Position numbers and translations under genes: made by a program
Notes under the pieces: generated by a model
Told to the model about the DNA's origin: nothing
Database searches by the model: none
What the model saw: only the letters and a program-made list of their open reading frames with translations
Part shown: positions 1-8,065 of the stretch, piece after piece
Layout: the number at the start of each line of letters is the position of its first letter
How positions within the stretch are numbered: the stretch's first letter is position 1
NCBI GenBank assembly: GCA_035649575.1
Contig: DASRJH010000053.1
Span: 1 to 35,575 of the forward strand
Direction: 5' to 3'
Origin: DASVAL01 sp035649575
GTDB taxonomy: Bacteria; Planctomycetota; UBA1135; UBA2386
DNA length: 35,575 bases

Positions 1-1
1 C

Positions 2-3000
2 GACGCGGTGAACTTCACGCTGTCGACCACGGCGACGCAGCTCAGCGGCGTCGCGGGCAGCCCATACGCGATCGCGGTCAGCCTCGGCGCGAACCCGAAC
101 TACAACGTCACGCCGATCGACGGCACGCTGACGGTCGACCCGGTTGTGGTCACAGTGACGGCGCATAGCAAGGTCAAGACCTACGGTGACCCCAACCCGG
201 CATTGGACGCGACGAGTGTCGGCGACGTGGCCGGCGGCGACGCGGTGAACTTCACGCTGTCGACCACGGCGACGCCATTCAGCAGCGTCGCGGGCAGCCC
301 ATACGCGATCGTGGTCAACCTCGGCGCGAACCCGAACTACACCGTCACGCCGGTCAGCGGCGCGCTGACGATCGATCCGAAGGTCGCGACGGTGACCGCG
401 AACAACAAGGTCAGGACCTACGGTGACGGCAACCAGGCCTTGGACGCGACCGTCGTCGGCGAGGTGTCCGGCGGCGATGCCGTGAACTTCACGCTATCGA
501 CCACGGCGACGCCATTCAGCAGCGTCGCGGGCAGCCCATACGCGATCGTGGTCAACCTCGGCGCGAACCCGAACTACACCGTCACGTCGAGCGGCGGCAC
601 ACTGACGATCGACCCGAGGGCCGCGACGGTGACCGCGAACAACAAAGTCAGGGCCTACGGTGACGGCAACCAGGCTTTGGACGCGACGGTCGTCGGCGAG
701 GTGATCGGCGGCGACGCGGTGAACTACACGCTCTCGACCACGGCGACCCAGTTCAGCAGCGTCGCGGGCAGCCCATACGCAATCGCGGTCAACCTCGGCT
801 CGAACCCGAACTACACCGTCACGCCGGTCGGCGGCACGCTGACGATCGACCCGGCACTGGTCACGGTCACCGCGAACAACAAGGTCAAGACCTACGGTGA
901 CGGCAACCCGGCCTTCGACGCCACGGTCGTCGGCGAAGTGGCCGGCGGCGATGCAGTGAACTTCACGCTGTCGACCCCGGCGACGCAGCTCAGTGGCGTC
1001 GCGGGTAGCCCATACGCGATCGCGGTCAGCCTCGGCGCGAACCCGAACTACAGCATCACGCCGATCAACGGCGCGCTCACGATCCACCCGAAGGCCGCGA
1101 CGGTGACCGCGAACAACGAGGTCAAGACCTACGGTGACCTCAACCCTGCCTTCGACGCCACGGTCGTCGGTGAGGTCGCCGGTGGCGACGCGGTGAACTT
1201 CACGCTGTCGACCACGGCGACGCAGCTCAGCGGCGTCGCGGGCAGCCCATACGCGATCGCGGTCAACCTCGGCTCCAACCCGAACTACAACGTCACGCCG
1301 ATCAGCGGCGCGCTGACGATCGGCCCGAAGGCCGCGACGGTGACCGCGAACCACAAGGTCAAGACCTACGGTGACCTCAACCCGGCCTTCGACGCCACGG
1401 TCGTCGGCCAGGTAGCCGGCGGCGACGCGGTGAGCTTCACGCTGTCGACGACAGCGACGCAGTTCAGCGGCGTGGCGGGAAGCCCATACACGATCGCGGT
1501 CAGCCTCGGCTCCAACCCGAACTACAACGTCACGCCGACCTACGGCACGCTGACGATCGACCCGAAGGCCGCGACGGTGACCGCGAACAACAAGTCCAAG
1601 ATCTACGGTGCCCTCAACCCGGCCCTGGACGCGACCGTCGCCGGCGAAGTCGCCGGCGGTGCCGCGGTGAGCTTCACGCTGTCGACGACCGCGACGCAGT
1701 TCAGCGGCGTGGCGGGAAGCCCGTATGCGATCGCAGTCAGCCTCGGCGCGAACCCGAACTACAGCGTCACGCCCATCGCCGGCGCGCTGGCGATCGGCCC
1801 GAAGGCCGCGACGGTGACCGCAAACAACAAGTCCAAGACCTACGGTGCCCTCAACCCGGCCCTGGACGCGACCGTCGGCGGCCAAGTGGCCGGTGGTGAC
1901 GCCGTGAACTACACGCTCTCGACGTCAGCAACGCAGTTCAGCAGCGTGGCGAGCAGCCCGTTCGCAATCGCGGTCAGCCTCGGTTCCAACCCGAACTACA
2001 GCGTCACGCCCATCGGCGGCACGCTGACGATCGACCCGAAGGCCGCGACGGTGACCGCGAACAACAAGTCCAAGATCTACGGTGCCCTCAACCCGGCCCT
2101 GGACGCGACCGTCGTCGGCGAAGTCGCCGGCGGCGATGCGGTGAACTACACGCTGTCGACCACAGCAACGCAGTTCAGCGGCGTAGCGGGCAGCCCATAC
2201 GCGATCGCGGTCAACCTCGGCTCGAACCCGAACTACGCCGTCACACCGGTCGACGGCGCGCTGACGATCGCTCCGGCACTGGCCACGGTGACCGCGAACA
2301 ACAAGGTCAAGACCTACGGTGACCTCAACCCAAACTTCGACGCGACCGTCGCCGGCGCAGTCGCCGGGGGCGACGCCGTGAACTACTCGCTGTCGACCAC
2401 GGCCACGCAGTTCAGCGGCGTAGCGGGCAGCCCATACGCGATCACGGTCAACCTCGGCTCGAACCCGAACTACAGCGTCACGCAGGTCAATGGCGCGCTG
2501 GCGATCGACCCGAAGGCCGCGACGGTGACCGCAAACAACAAGGTCAAGACCTACGGTGACCTCAATCCGGCGCTGGACGCGATCGTCGTCGGCGAGGTCG
2601 CTGGTGGCGACTCGGTGAACTTCACGCTGTCGACCACGGCAACGCAGTTCAGTAGCGTCGCGGGCAGCCCATACGCGATCGCGGTGAACCTCGGCTCGAA
2701 CCCGAACTACATCGTCACGCCGACCGACGGCGCACTGACGATCGACCCGAAGGTCGCGATGGTGATCGCGAACAACAAGGTCAAGTTCTACGGTGACCTC
2801 AACCCGGCCTTCGACGCCACGGTCGCCGGTGAGGTGGCAGGCGGGGACGCACTGAACTACACGCTGTCGACGACGGCATGGCGGCTCAGCACCGTCGCAG
2901 GCAGCCCGTACCAGATCGCGGTCAGCCTCGGCTCGAACCCGAACTACACCGTCACGGCATTCGACGGCGCGCTGACGATCGACCCGAGGGATGCGACGGT

Positions 3001-3466
3001 GACCGCGAACAACAAGGTCAAGACCTACGGTGACCTCAACCCGGCCCTGGACGCGACCGTCGTCGGGACAGTTGTCGGCGGTAGCCCGGTGAACTTCGCG
3101 CTGTCGACGACGGCAACCCAGTTCAGCAGCGTCGCGGGCAGCCCATACGCGATCGCGGTCAGCCTCGGCTCGAACCCGAACTACAACATCACGCCGATCG
3201 ACGGCGCGCTGACGATCGACCCGGCGCTGGCCACCGTGACCGCGAACAACAAGGTCAAGACCTACGGTGCCCTCAACCCGACCCTGGACGCGACCGTCGT
3301 CGGCGCAGTTGTCGGCGGTAGCCCAGTGAATTTCGCGCTGTCGACGACGGCGACCCAGTTCAGCGGCGTCGCGGGCAGCCCCTACGCGATCGCCGTCAAC
3401 CTCGGCTCGAACCCGAACTACAGCGTCACCCCGAACGACGGCGCGCTCGCGGTGAATCCGGCGTCG
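2..3466 (+). repeat. Tandem 237-bp repeat array (MBG domains)
   Basis: The period is exactly 237 bp (79 codons). Complete units begin at 149 and every 237 bp to 3230; the last ends near 3466. Units are very similar at DNA level, and neighbours share long identical stretches, for example the two units beginning at 149 and 386. This indicates recent duplication or gene conversion, and copy number may vary between strains. Confidence 0.9.
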
Positions 3467-4627
3467 ACCTCGTCGGCGCTGGCCGTCGCGCCGACGTCGG
3501 TGCAATACAGCGACCTCACGACCTTCACTGCCACGCTGTCGCCCGGTCAGATCGGCGGCAACGCGCCAGCAACAGGCGTGCAGTTCCTGCTCGATGGCAA
3601 CGCCATCGGCGGTGTCCGGACTCTCGCGATCAGTGGCGGCGGTCTCACCGCAAGCCTCGTCGTGGGCGCCTGGGACGTCCTGCCCGTGGCGCCAGGCAGC
3701 TACAGTGTCACGGCCGTGTTCACCGGGGCGAGTCCCAACTTCGCCGTGAGCACGCCGGCCGCTGCGGCACTCACGGTTGCCCGCGAAAGCGCACGCGCCG
3801 CCTACACCGGCGCGACCTACGTGTCGACGGCTTCGGCGACCAGCTCGACGGCAACCGTGCTGCTGTCCGCGACGATCCAGGACATAACGGCCGTCCTGCC
3901 AGGCTCGGACCCGGACCAGGGCGACATCCGCAACGCCACGGTCACGTTCATCGACCGCGATGCGAACCTGCCGATCGCCACGGTTCCCGTCAGTCTCGTC
4001 AGCCCGCTCGACGTCAAGACGGGAACGGCGACTTACTCCTGGAACGTCGACCTCGGCACGAGCGATGGACGAACGTTCATGCTCGGGATCGTCGTCGGCA
4101 ACCACTACACGCGCAATGCAGGCGACGACAACACCATCGTGACCGTCAAGAAGGCCACGCCGGAGTCGATTGGTGGCGCCGGCTATCTCGTCAACACCGC
4201 CTCGGCAGGGCCAATCACGGCAACCCCGGGCCTCATGACGAACTTCGGAATGAACGTCAAGTTCAACAAGACCCTGACGAGCCTGCAGGGCAACGTCAAC
4301 GTGATCGTGCGTTCCAACGGCCTCGTCTATCAGATCAAGGGCCCCGCGCTCGGATTGCTCAGCGTCGTGCCGAACGCAGGCGGCAAGACCTTCAAGTTCA
4401 CGAGTGGTGCGATCCTGAGGGACATCACCGACCCGCTGAACCCCGTGCCGCTCGGCAGCAACCTGTTGATGCAGGTCAAGGCGACGGATCTCGGCAGTCC
4501 GGGCAACGCGGACACGGTCGGCTTCGCCTTGACGAACCCCCAGGGAACGATCCTGTTCGCGAGCAACTGGAACGGCACGGCGGTCGCCGAACAGGTCCTC
4601 GGCGGGGGCAACATCGAGGTCAGGTAG
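2..4627 (+). CDS. MBG-repeat surface protein, 5' end outside window
   Basis: The frame is open from the first complete codon, so the N-terminus lies upstream; about 1541 codons are visible, ending in TAG. One partial and 14 complete 79-residue repeats follow each other (motifs near TVTANNKVKTYGD, DAVNFTLSTTAT and GSNPNYxVTP), which is the pattern of MBG (mostly bacterial beta-grasp) domains of large surface or secreted proteins. From about 3467 there is an Ig-like region (ATGVQFLLDG), a further beta-rich domain, and a C-terminal block with FGMNVKFNK and LGGGNIEVR that resembles the small secreted protein at 18708-19148. No LPxTG, PEP-CTERM or GlyGly-CTERM tail is present, so the mode of surface attachment is unknown. 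A stalk-like adhesin or exported structural protein is inferred. The long antisense open frames are by-products of repetitive GC-rich coding. Confidence 0.85.
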   Translation, partial: DAVNFTLSTTATQLSGVAGSPYAIAVSLGANPNYNVTPIDGTLTVDPVVVTVTAHSKVKTYGDPNPALDATSVGDVAGGDAVNFTLSTTATPFSSVAGSPYAIVVNLGANPNYTVTPVSGALTIDPKVATVTANNKVRTYGDGNQALDATVVGEVSGGDAVNFTLSTTATPFSSVAGSPYAIVVNLGANPNYTVTSSGGTLTIDPRAATVTANNKVRAYGDGNQALDATVVGEVIGGDAVNYTLSTTATQFSSVAGSPYAIAVNLGSNPNYTVTPVGGTLTIDPALVTVTANNKVKTYGDGNPAFDATVVGEVAGGDAVNFTLSTPATQLSGVAGSPYAIAVSLGANPNYSITPINGALTIHPKAATVTANNEVKTYGDLNPAFDATVVGEVAGGDAVNFTLSTTATQLSGVAGSPYAIAVNLGSNPNYNVTPISGALTIGPKAATVTANHKVKTYGDLNPAFDATVVGQVAGGDAVSFTLSTTATQFSGVAGSPYTIAVSLGSNPNYNVTPTYGTLTIDPKAATVTANNKSKIYGALNPALDATVAGEVAGGAAVSFTLSTTATQFSGVAGSPYAIAVSLGANPNYSVTPIAGALAIGPKAATVTANNKSKTYGALNPALDATVGGQVAGGDAVNYTLSTSATQFSSVASSPFAIAVSLGSNPNYSVTPIGGTLTIDPKAATVTANNKSKIYGALNPALDATVVGEVAGGDAVNYTLSTTATQFSGVAGSPYAIAVNLGSNPNYAVTPVDGALTIAPALATVTANNKVKTYGDLNPNFDATVAGAVAGGDAVNYSLSTTATQFSGVAGSPYAITVNLGSNPNYSVTQVNGALAIDPKAATVTANNKVKTYGDLNPALDAIVVGEVAGGDSVNFTLSTTATQFSSVAGSPYAIAVNLGSNPNYIVTPTDGALTIDPKVAMVIANNKVKFYGDLNPAFDATVAGEVAGGDALNYTLSTTAWRLSTVAGSPYQIAVSLGSNPNYTVTAFDGALTIDPRDATVTANNKVKTYGDLNPALDATVVGTVVGGSPVNFALSTTATQFSSVAGSPYAIAVSLGSNPNYNITPIDGALTIDPALATVTANNKVKTYGALNPTLDATVVGAVVGGSPVNFALSTTATQFSGVAGSPYAIAVNLGSNPNYSVTPNDGALAVNPASTSSALAVAPTSVQYSDLTTFTATLSPGQIGGNAPATGVQFLLDGNAIGGVRTLAISGGGLTASLVVGAWDVLPVAPGSYSVTAVFTGASPNFAVSTPAAAALTVARESARAAYTGATYVSTASATSSTATVLLSATIQDITAVLPGSDPDQGDIRNATVTFIDRDANLPIATVPVSLVSPLDVKTGTATYSWNVDLGTSDGRTFMLGIVVGNHYTRNAGDDNTIVTVKKATPESIGGAGYLVNTASAGPITATPGLMTNFGMNVKFNKTLTSLQGNVNVIVRSNGLVYQIKGPALGLLSVVPNAGGKTFKFTSGAILRDITDPLNPVPLGSNLLMQVKATDLGSPGNADTVGFALTNPQGTILFASNWNGTAVAEQVLGGGNIEVR

Positions 4628-4684
4628 CAGCGATTCGACTGCTCCGGCCGATCCTGCGAAGGGCGGCCACGCGGGCGGGCTGGC

Positions 4685-5299
4685 TCACAGCACGCCGATC
4701 AGCACGATGGCCCCCACGACCACGACCGCGAGCCGCACCAGTTCTGCGGGCTGGCTGACTTCCGCGAGCGACAGCTCCTTCTGCAGCAGGCGTTCGGGAC
4801 CGGCGCGGTCGACGACGTCGAGACGGTAGCAACACGTCAGCAACCTGGTCTTGTCGAAGTTCATCGGCGCTTCGACCCGGAACAGCACGTCGAACCGGTT
4901 GTGGCTGCGCGGCGGCAACACCGCGATGGCGAAGTCCGATCCTTCGCGCACGAACTTCTCGTGGTCCGAAGTGCGCGCGAACTCGAACATGCTCGAGTCC
5001 ACGACCCATGGCGCATCGGTGTCGTTGACCGCGGTGAACGGCAGCTTCACGCTGACGACCTGGCGTTCGCCCTGGATGCTGCGTTCGCCGATCCGGTAGG
5101 TCACCGAGTGAGCCGCCGTCGAGGCGCCTGTCTCGTAGTCCGGCACGAGCCGGCCGAACCGCATGCGCATGCAGTGGGCTCCCGAACCCTCGATACCGGC
5201 ATGCGGGTTGATGATGAGCACGGGATTCGTCTGGCAACCGAGCAACAAGAGCAACATGGCCGCGCCGCCAGCCCCGCGCAGGGTGCGAAGCGAGAACAT
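4685..5299 (-). CDS. Predicted lipoprotein with C-terminal hydrophobic segment
   Basis: 204 residues. The N-terminus has a basic start, a hydrophobic core and a lipobox (MLLLLLGC, Cys22), so it should be lipidated at the membrane. The middle contains beta-rich sequence with a conserved-looking stretch (SVKLPFTAVNDTDAPWVVDSSMFEF) and paired cysteines (TCCYRL, about 155-157). The last residues (LAVVVVGAIVLIGVL) form a hydrophobic helix, which is unusual for a lipoprotein and would give a second membrane contact. The start ATG overlaps the TGA of the upstream outer-membrane-protein gene by one base (TGATG), so translation is probably coupled. I do not recognise the family. A role with the outer-membrane protein is inferred only from this coupling. 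Confidence 0.75.
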   Translation of the reverse strand: MFSLRTLRGAGGAAMLLLLLGCQTNPVLIINPHAGIEGSGAHCMRMRFGRLVPDYETGASTAAHSVTYRIGERSIQGERQVVSVKLPFTAVNDTDAPWVVDSSMFEFARTSDHEKFVREGSDFAIAVLPPRSHNRFDVLFRVEAPMNFDKTRLLTCCYRLDVVDRAGPERLLQKELSLAEVSQPAELVRLAVVVVGAIVLIGVL

Positions 5300-6240
5300 C
5301 AGAACCACCTCTGCTCGATCATGGAGTACAGATCGACGCTGAATGTCATTCCCATCGTGGGCCCGAAGTCCGAGCCGTTCAGGATGTCGTTCCACAGCTC
5401 GAACATGAGCCCGTCCGGCCACTTCACGCGCAGGCTGATGAACCACGTGTCGATGGCCTCGATGCCGCCGGTCTCGAGGAACAGCCCCGTGTCGTAGGTG
5501 AACGTGAGGCCGAACTCCGGGTTGCCGAGCCAGTCGGCGAACCAGTTCCTCGTGTCGAGCCGCGACGGCACGTAGCCGACATAGAGCTGCACGATGTTGG
5601 CGGCGTCCGCGACGGCCGGCAGCGTCTTGCCGTTCTGCAACCAACCGTAGCGGTCGAGCAGCCCGACCTTGGCGTTCAGCGACGGCAGCATCAGCTCGGC
5701 ACCGGCGTGACCGTAGAGTTCGTTGTAGAGAGAGCCGAGCGAGGTTCCCCCACCGGCGAACAGACGCAGCCGCTGGCTCGAGAACTCGCTCTCCTGCGAC
5801 CACGTGAGACTGCCGCCGCACGCGTAGTCCCAACCAGATGCCGTGTCGTCGAACGGGACCTTGTCCAGGTCCCACAGATTGTGCAAGAAGTCGTTCTGCA
5901 GGAACGACGTCGGCTGGTTCGCCGTCGGGCCCCCGCCCGCGAACAGCGTGAACGTGAAATCGGGATAGGCCGGCACCTGATCCGCCATCGAGAGGTGCAG
6001 CATGTTGAAGCCGAAGGTCTCGTCGATGTCGTTGTAGCGCTGCCCCGACTTGCTGAACTCGGTGAAGCGATTCAGCGACAGGCTGAGCCGGACTTCGGGA
6101 TCGATGGGCGGGAACGTGTTCGCGCCCCAGTGCACGTCGGGCGCCAGCGCCTGGGCCGGGAGGGTCAGCGCGAACAGGATCGGGGTCGTCGAGCGACCGA
6201 GCGAGGTCCACGTTCTCGGGCCAGCGATGCCGATGTGCAT
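5299..6240 (-). CDS. Predicted outer-membrane beta-barrel protein
   Basis: 313 residues. A signal peptide is visible (ILFALTLPAQALA followed by PD, cleavage near residue 33), which fixes the ATG start at 6240. The mature part has many alternating, aromatic-rich strands (VRLSLSLNRF, FTFTLFAGGG, RLRLFAGGG, GLTFTYDTGLFLE, WFISLRVKW, MTFSVDLYSM) and ends in Phe after RW, as is typical of Bam-dependent barrel proteins. The gene lies 86 bp downstream of the histidine kinase gene and is coupled to the lipoprotein gene behind it. The patterns resemble planctomycete-type outer-membrane proteins of unknown substrate; I cannot name a family. Confidence 0.7.
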   Translation of the reverse strand: MHIGIAGPRTWTSLGRSTTPILFALTLPAQALAPDVHWGANTFPPIDPEVRLSLSLNRFTEFSKSGQRYNDIDETFGFNMLHLSMADQVPAYPDFTFTLFAGGGPTANQPTSFLQNDFLHNLWDLDKVPFDDTASGWDYACGGSLTWSQESEFSSQRLRLFAGGGTSLGSLYNELYGHAGAELMLPSLNAKVGLLDRYGWLQNGKTLPAVADAANIVQLYVGYVPSRLDTRNWFADWLGNPEFGLTFTYDTGLFLETGGIEAIDTWFISLRVKWPDGLMFELWNDILNGSDFGPTMGMTFSVDLYSMIEQRWF

Positions 6241-6326
6241 GGGAGGCAGGTCCGTGACAGCTGCACGGTAGTCACGCCGGCGTCGACGGGCAATCGTTGC
6301 TCCTCGCGCGCGCGAAACCACCCGCC

Positions 6327-7928
6327 TCAGGAGCGAGGCGGGGCTCGGTGCACCCCGTCGGGAGACCGCACCCCCCGGCCAGGGACCGTGAAGCGGAACG
6401 TGCTGCCCGCGCCGACCGTCGACTCGACGGCAACCGCGCCGCCGTGCATCTCGACGATCTTCTTGACGATCGCGAGCCCGACGCCCGTATCTTGCGACTC
6501 GGTGTCCGCGGTCTGGAAGATCTTGAAGATGCGATCGAAGTATCGCGCGTCGATGCCGACGCCGTTGTCGCGCACGAGGAACTCGATGTCGCCGTCGCGC
6601 TTTCGGGCCGACACGGCGACCTCGCCGGTCGGCTTGCCGAGGTGCTTGATCGCATTGCCGATCAGGTTCTGGAACACCTGCAGCAGCTGCGTGCGGTCGT
6701 AGAGGATCAGCGGCAGCGCGCCATCGATGCGAACCCTCACACCCGCGGGAGGCCCGAGCAGATCGATGACTTCGTCGAGCACGGTTCCCGGATCGACGAT
6801 GGCCAGCGCGGCGGGCTTCACTCCGGCACGCGAGTAGGCGAGCACGTCGGAGATCAGCCGTTCCATGCGCTCCACGCGCAACACGATCAGTCGCAGCTGC
6901 TCCCTGGCCCGCTCCGGCAGCCTCTCGCCGAGGTCCTCGCCGAGCCAGGAGGCCAGCGCGGCGATGCCGCGCAACGGCGCCTTGAGGTCGTGCGACACGA
7001 TGTGCGCGAAGTCGCGCACATCCTCGTTGGAACGCGCCAACGCGACCGCGTGCTGCTGCAGTTCCTGCTGGGCGCGGCGCCATTCGGCAACCACCGCGGC
7101 GAGCGACAGCGAGGTGACCACGACCACGCCCAGGAACGCCTGGAGCACGAGCAGCGCCTCGTGCGCGCTGGCGTCTGGCAAGGAACCGGTCTCGCGCACC
7201 GTGCCGAGGATCGCAAACACCGACAGCACGAGCACGGCCGTCGCCGCTTCGCGCGAGCCGAAGCGGAATCCCGCCCAGACGACGACCGGCAGGCAGAGGA
7301 AGGCCAGCGGCAGCGGGCTGCTGTACACGAGCATGCCGACGAGCAACGCAACGGCGAGCAGCGCGGCCGCTTCGCGCGGAGGCGCTGTGAACGGTCGCGA
7401 GGACCACAGCACCAGAGGAGGCGCGAGTACGAGGGCGCCGCAAGCGTCGCCGAGCCACCAGGTCAGCCAGATGCTGCCGTACTCCGGCCACTTCTCGAGC
7501 TTGGCCAACTCGAGGCTCGTGACGCCGATCGTCGGACTGAACAACGTGGCCACGAGTCCGGCGAGCACCACATACTTGAAGACGTCCTGCGGTCGTTCGA
7601 AGGCGCGGCGCCCGCGTGCGTACCTCTGCACCAACAAGGCTCCGAACACGCCTTCGAGCGTGTTGCCGACGGCGATCGCGAACGAAGATGTCGGGTGTTC
7701 GGTCGTGGTGAAGTTCACGAGGAACGCGCCGACGAAGATGGCCGGCCAGACGCGCACGCCCAGCACCAGCATCGCCGCGAGCGCGATCCCGGTCGGCGGC
7801 CAGACCGGAGACACGCTGACGTTCCTCAGCGCAAAAAGCGGCGAGAGGCCGAGCTTGCCACCGGCGGAGTAGGCGGCCGCGAGCCCGACGAGTACCGCCG
7901 CGTGGACGATCGCTGGCGTGTTTCGCAT
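6327..7928 (-). CDS. MASE1-domain sensor histidine kinase
   Basis: 533 residues from ATG 7928; an in-frame GTG at 7970 would add 14 residues. Residues 1-285 are a multi-spanning MASE1-type sensor (VSVSPVWPPTGIALAAMLVLG is characteristic of that family). A linker helix leads to HisKA with phospho-acceptor His313 in SHDLKAPLRG, then a HATPase_c domain with N box NAIKHL (Asn425), DNGVGI (about 454) and TGVGLAIVKK (about 481). All catalytic motifs are intact, so it should be an active kinase in the inner membrane. No response regulator gene adjoins it, so its partner is elsewhere or is one of the regulators at 20976-23623. It heads a minus-strand group with the outer-membrane protein and lipoprotein, which it may control or simply share a transcript with. 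Confidence 0.9.
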   Translation of the reverse strand: MRNTPAIVHAAVLVGLAAAYSAGGKLGLSPLFALRNVSVSPVWPPTGIALAAMLVLGVRVWPAIFVGAFLVNFTTTEHPTSSFAIAVGNTLEGVFGALLVQRYARGRRAFERPQDVFKYVVLAGLVATLFSPTIGVTSLELAKLEKWPEYGSIWLTWWLGDACGALVLAPPLVLWSSRPFTAPPREAAALLAVALLVGMLVYSSPLPLAFLCLPVVVWAGFRFGSREAATAVLVLSVFAILGTVRETGSLPDASAHEALLVLQAFLGVVVVTSLSLAAVVAEWRRAQQELQQHAVALARSNEDVRDFAHIVSHDLKAPLRGIAALASWLGEDLGERLPERAREQLRLIVLRVERMERLISDVLAYSRAGVKPAALAIVDPGTVLDEVIDLLGPPAGVRVRIDGALPLILYDRTQLLQVFQNLIGNAIKHLGKPTGEVAVSARKRDGDIEFLVRDNGVGIDARYFDRIFKIFQTADTESQDTGVGLAIVKKIVEMHGGAVAVESTVGAGSTFRFTVPGRGVRSPDGVHRAPPRS

Positions 7929-8065
7929 CGCCAATCCGAGGGAACGATGCCCTTTTCGCGGCGGTCGCACCGCAAGTCAACGTTCTGTCCCGCTATCCCG
8001 AGTCCCGAGTTTGCGATTGCGGTTACGCTCGCAACGTCTCGGATCCGAGCGGAGACACTGCGCCA

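Noticed and set aside
494..4105. Long minus-strand open frames across the MBG gene (463 and 726 codons)
   Set aside because: They mirror the 237-bp repeat, are Arg/Val/Asp-rich low-complexity translations, and lack start context and domains; they arise from codon bias of the plus-strand gene.
5299..7980. 893-codon minus-strand frame as one protein
   Set aside because: Only the part from ATG 6240 is protein-like (signal peptide and barrel strands); the upstream part is antiphase translation of the histidine kinase gene.
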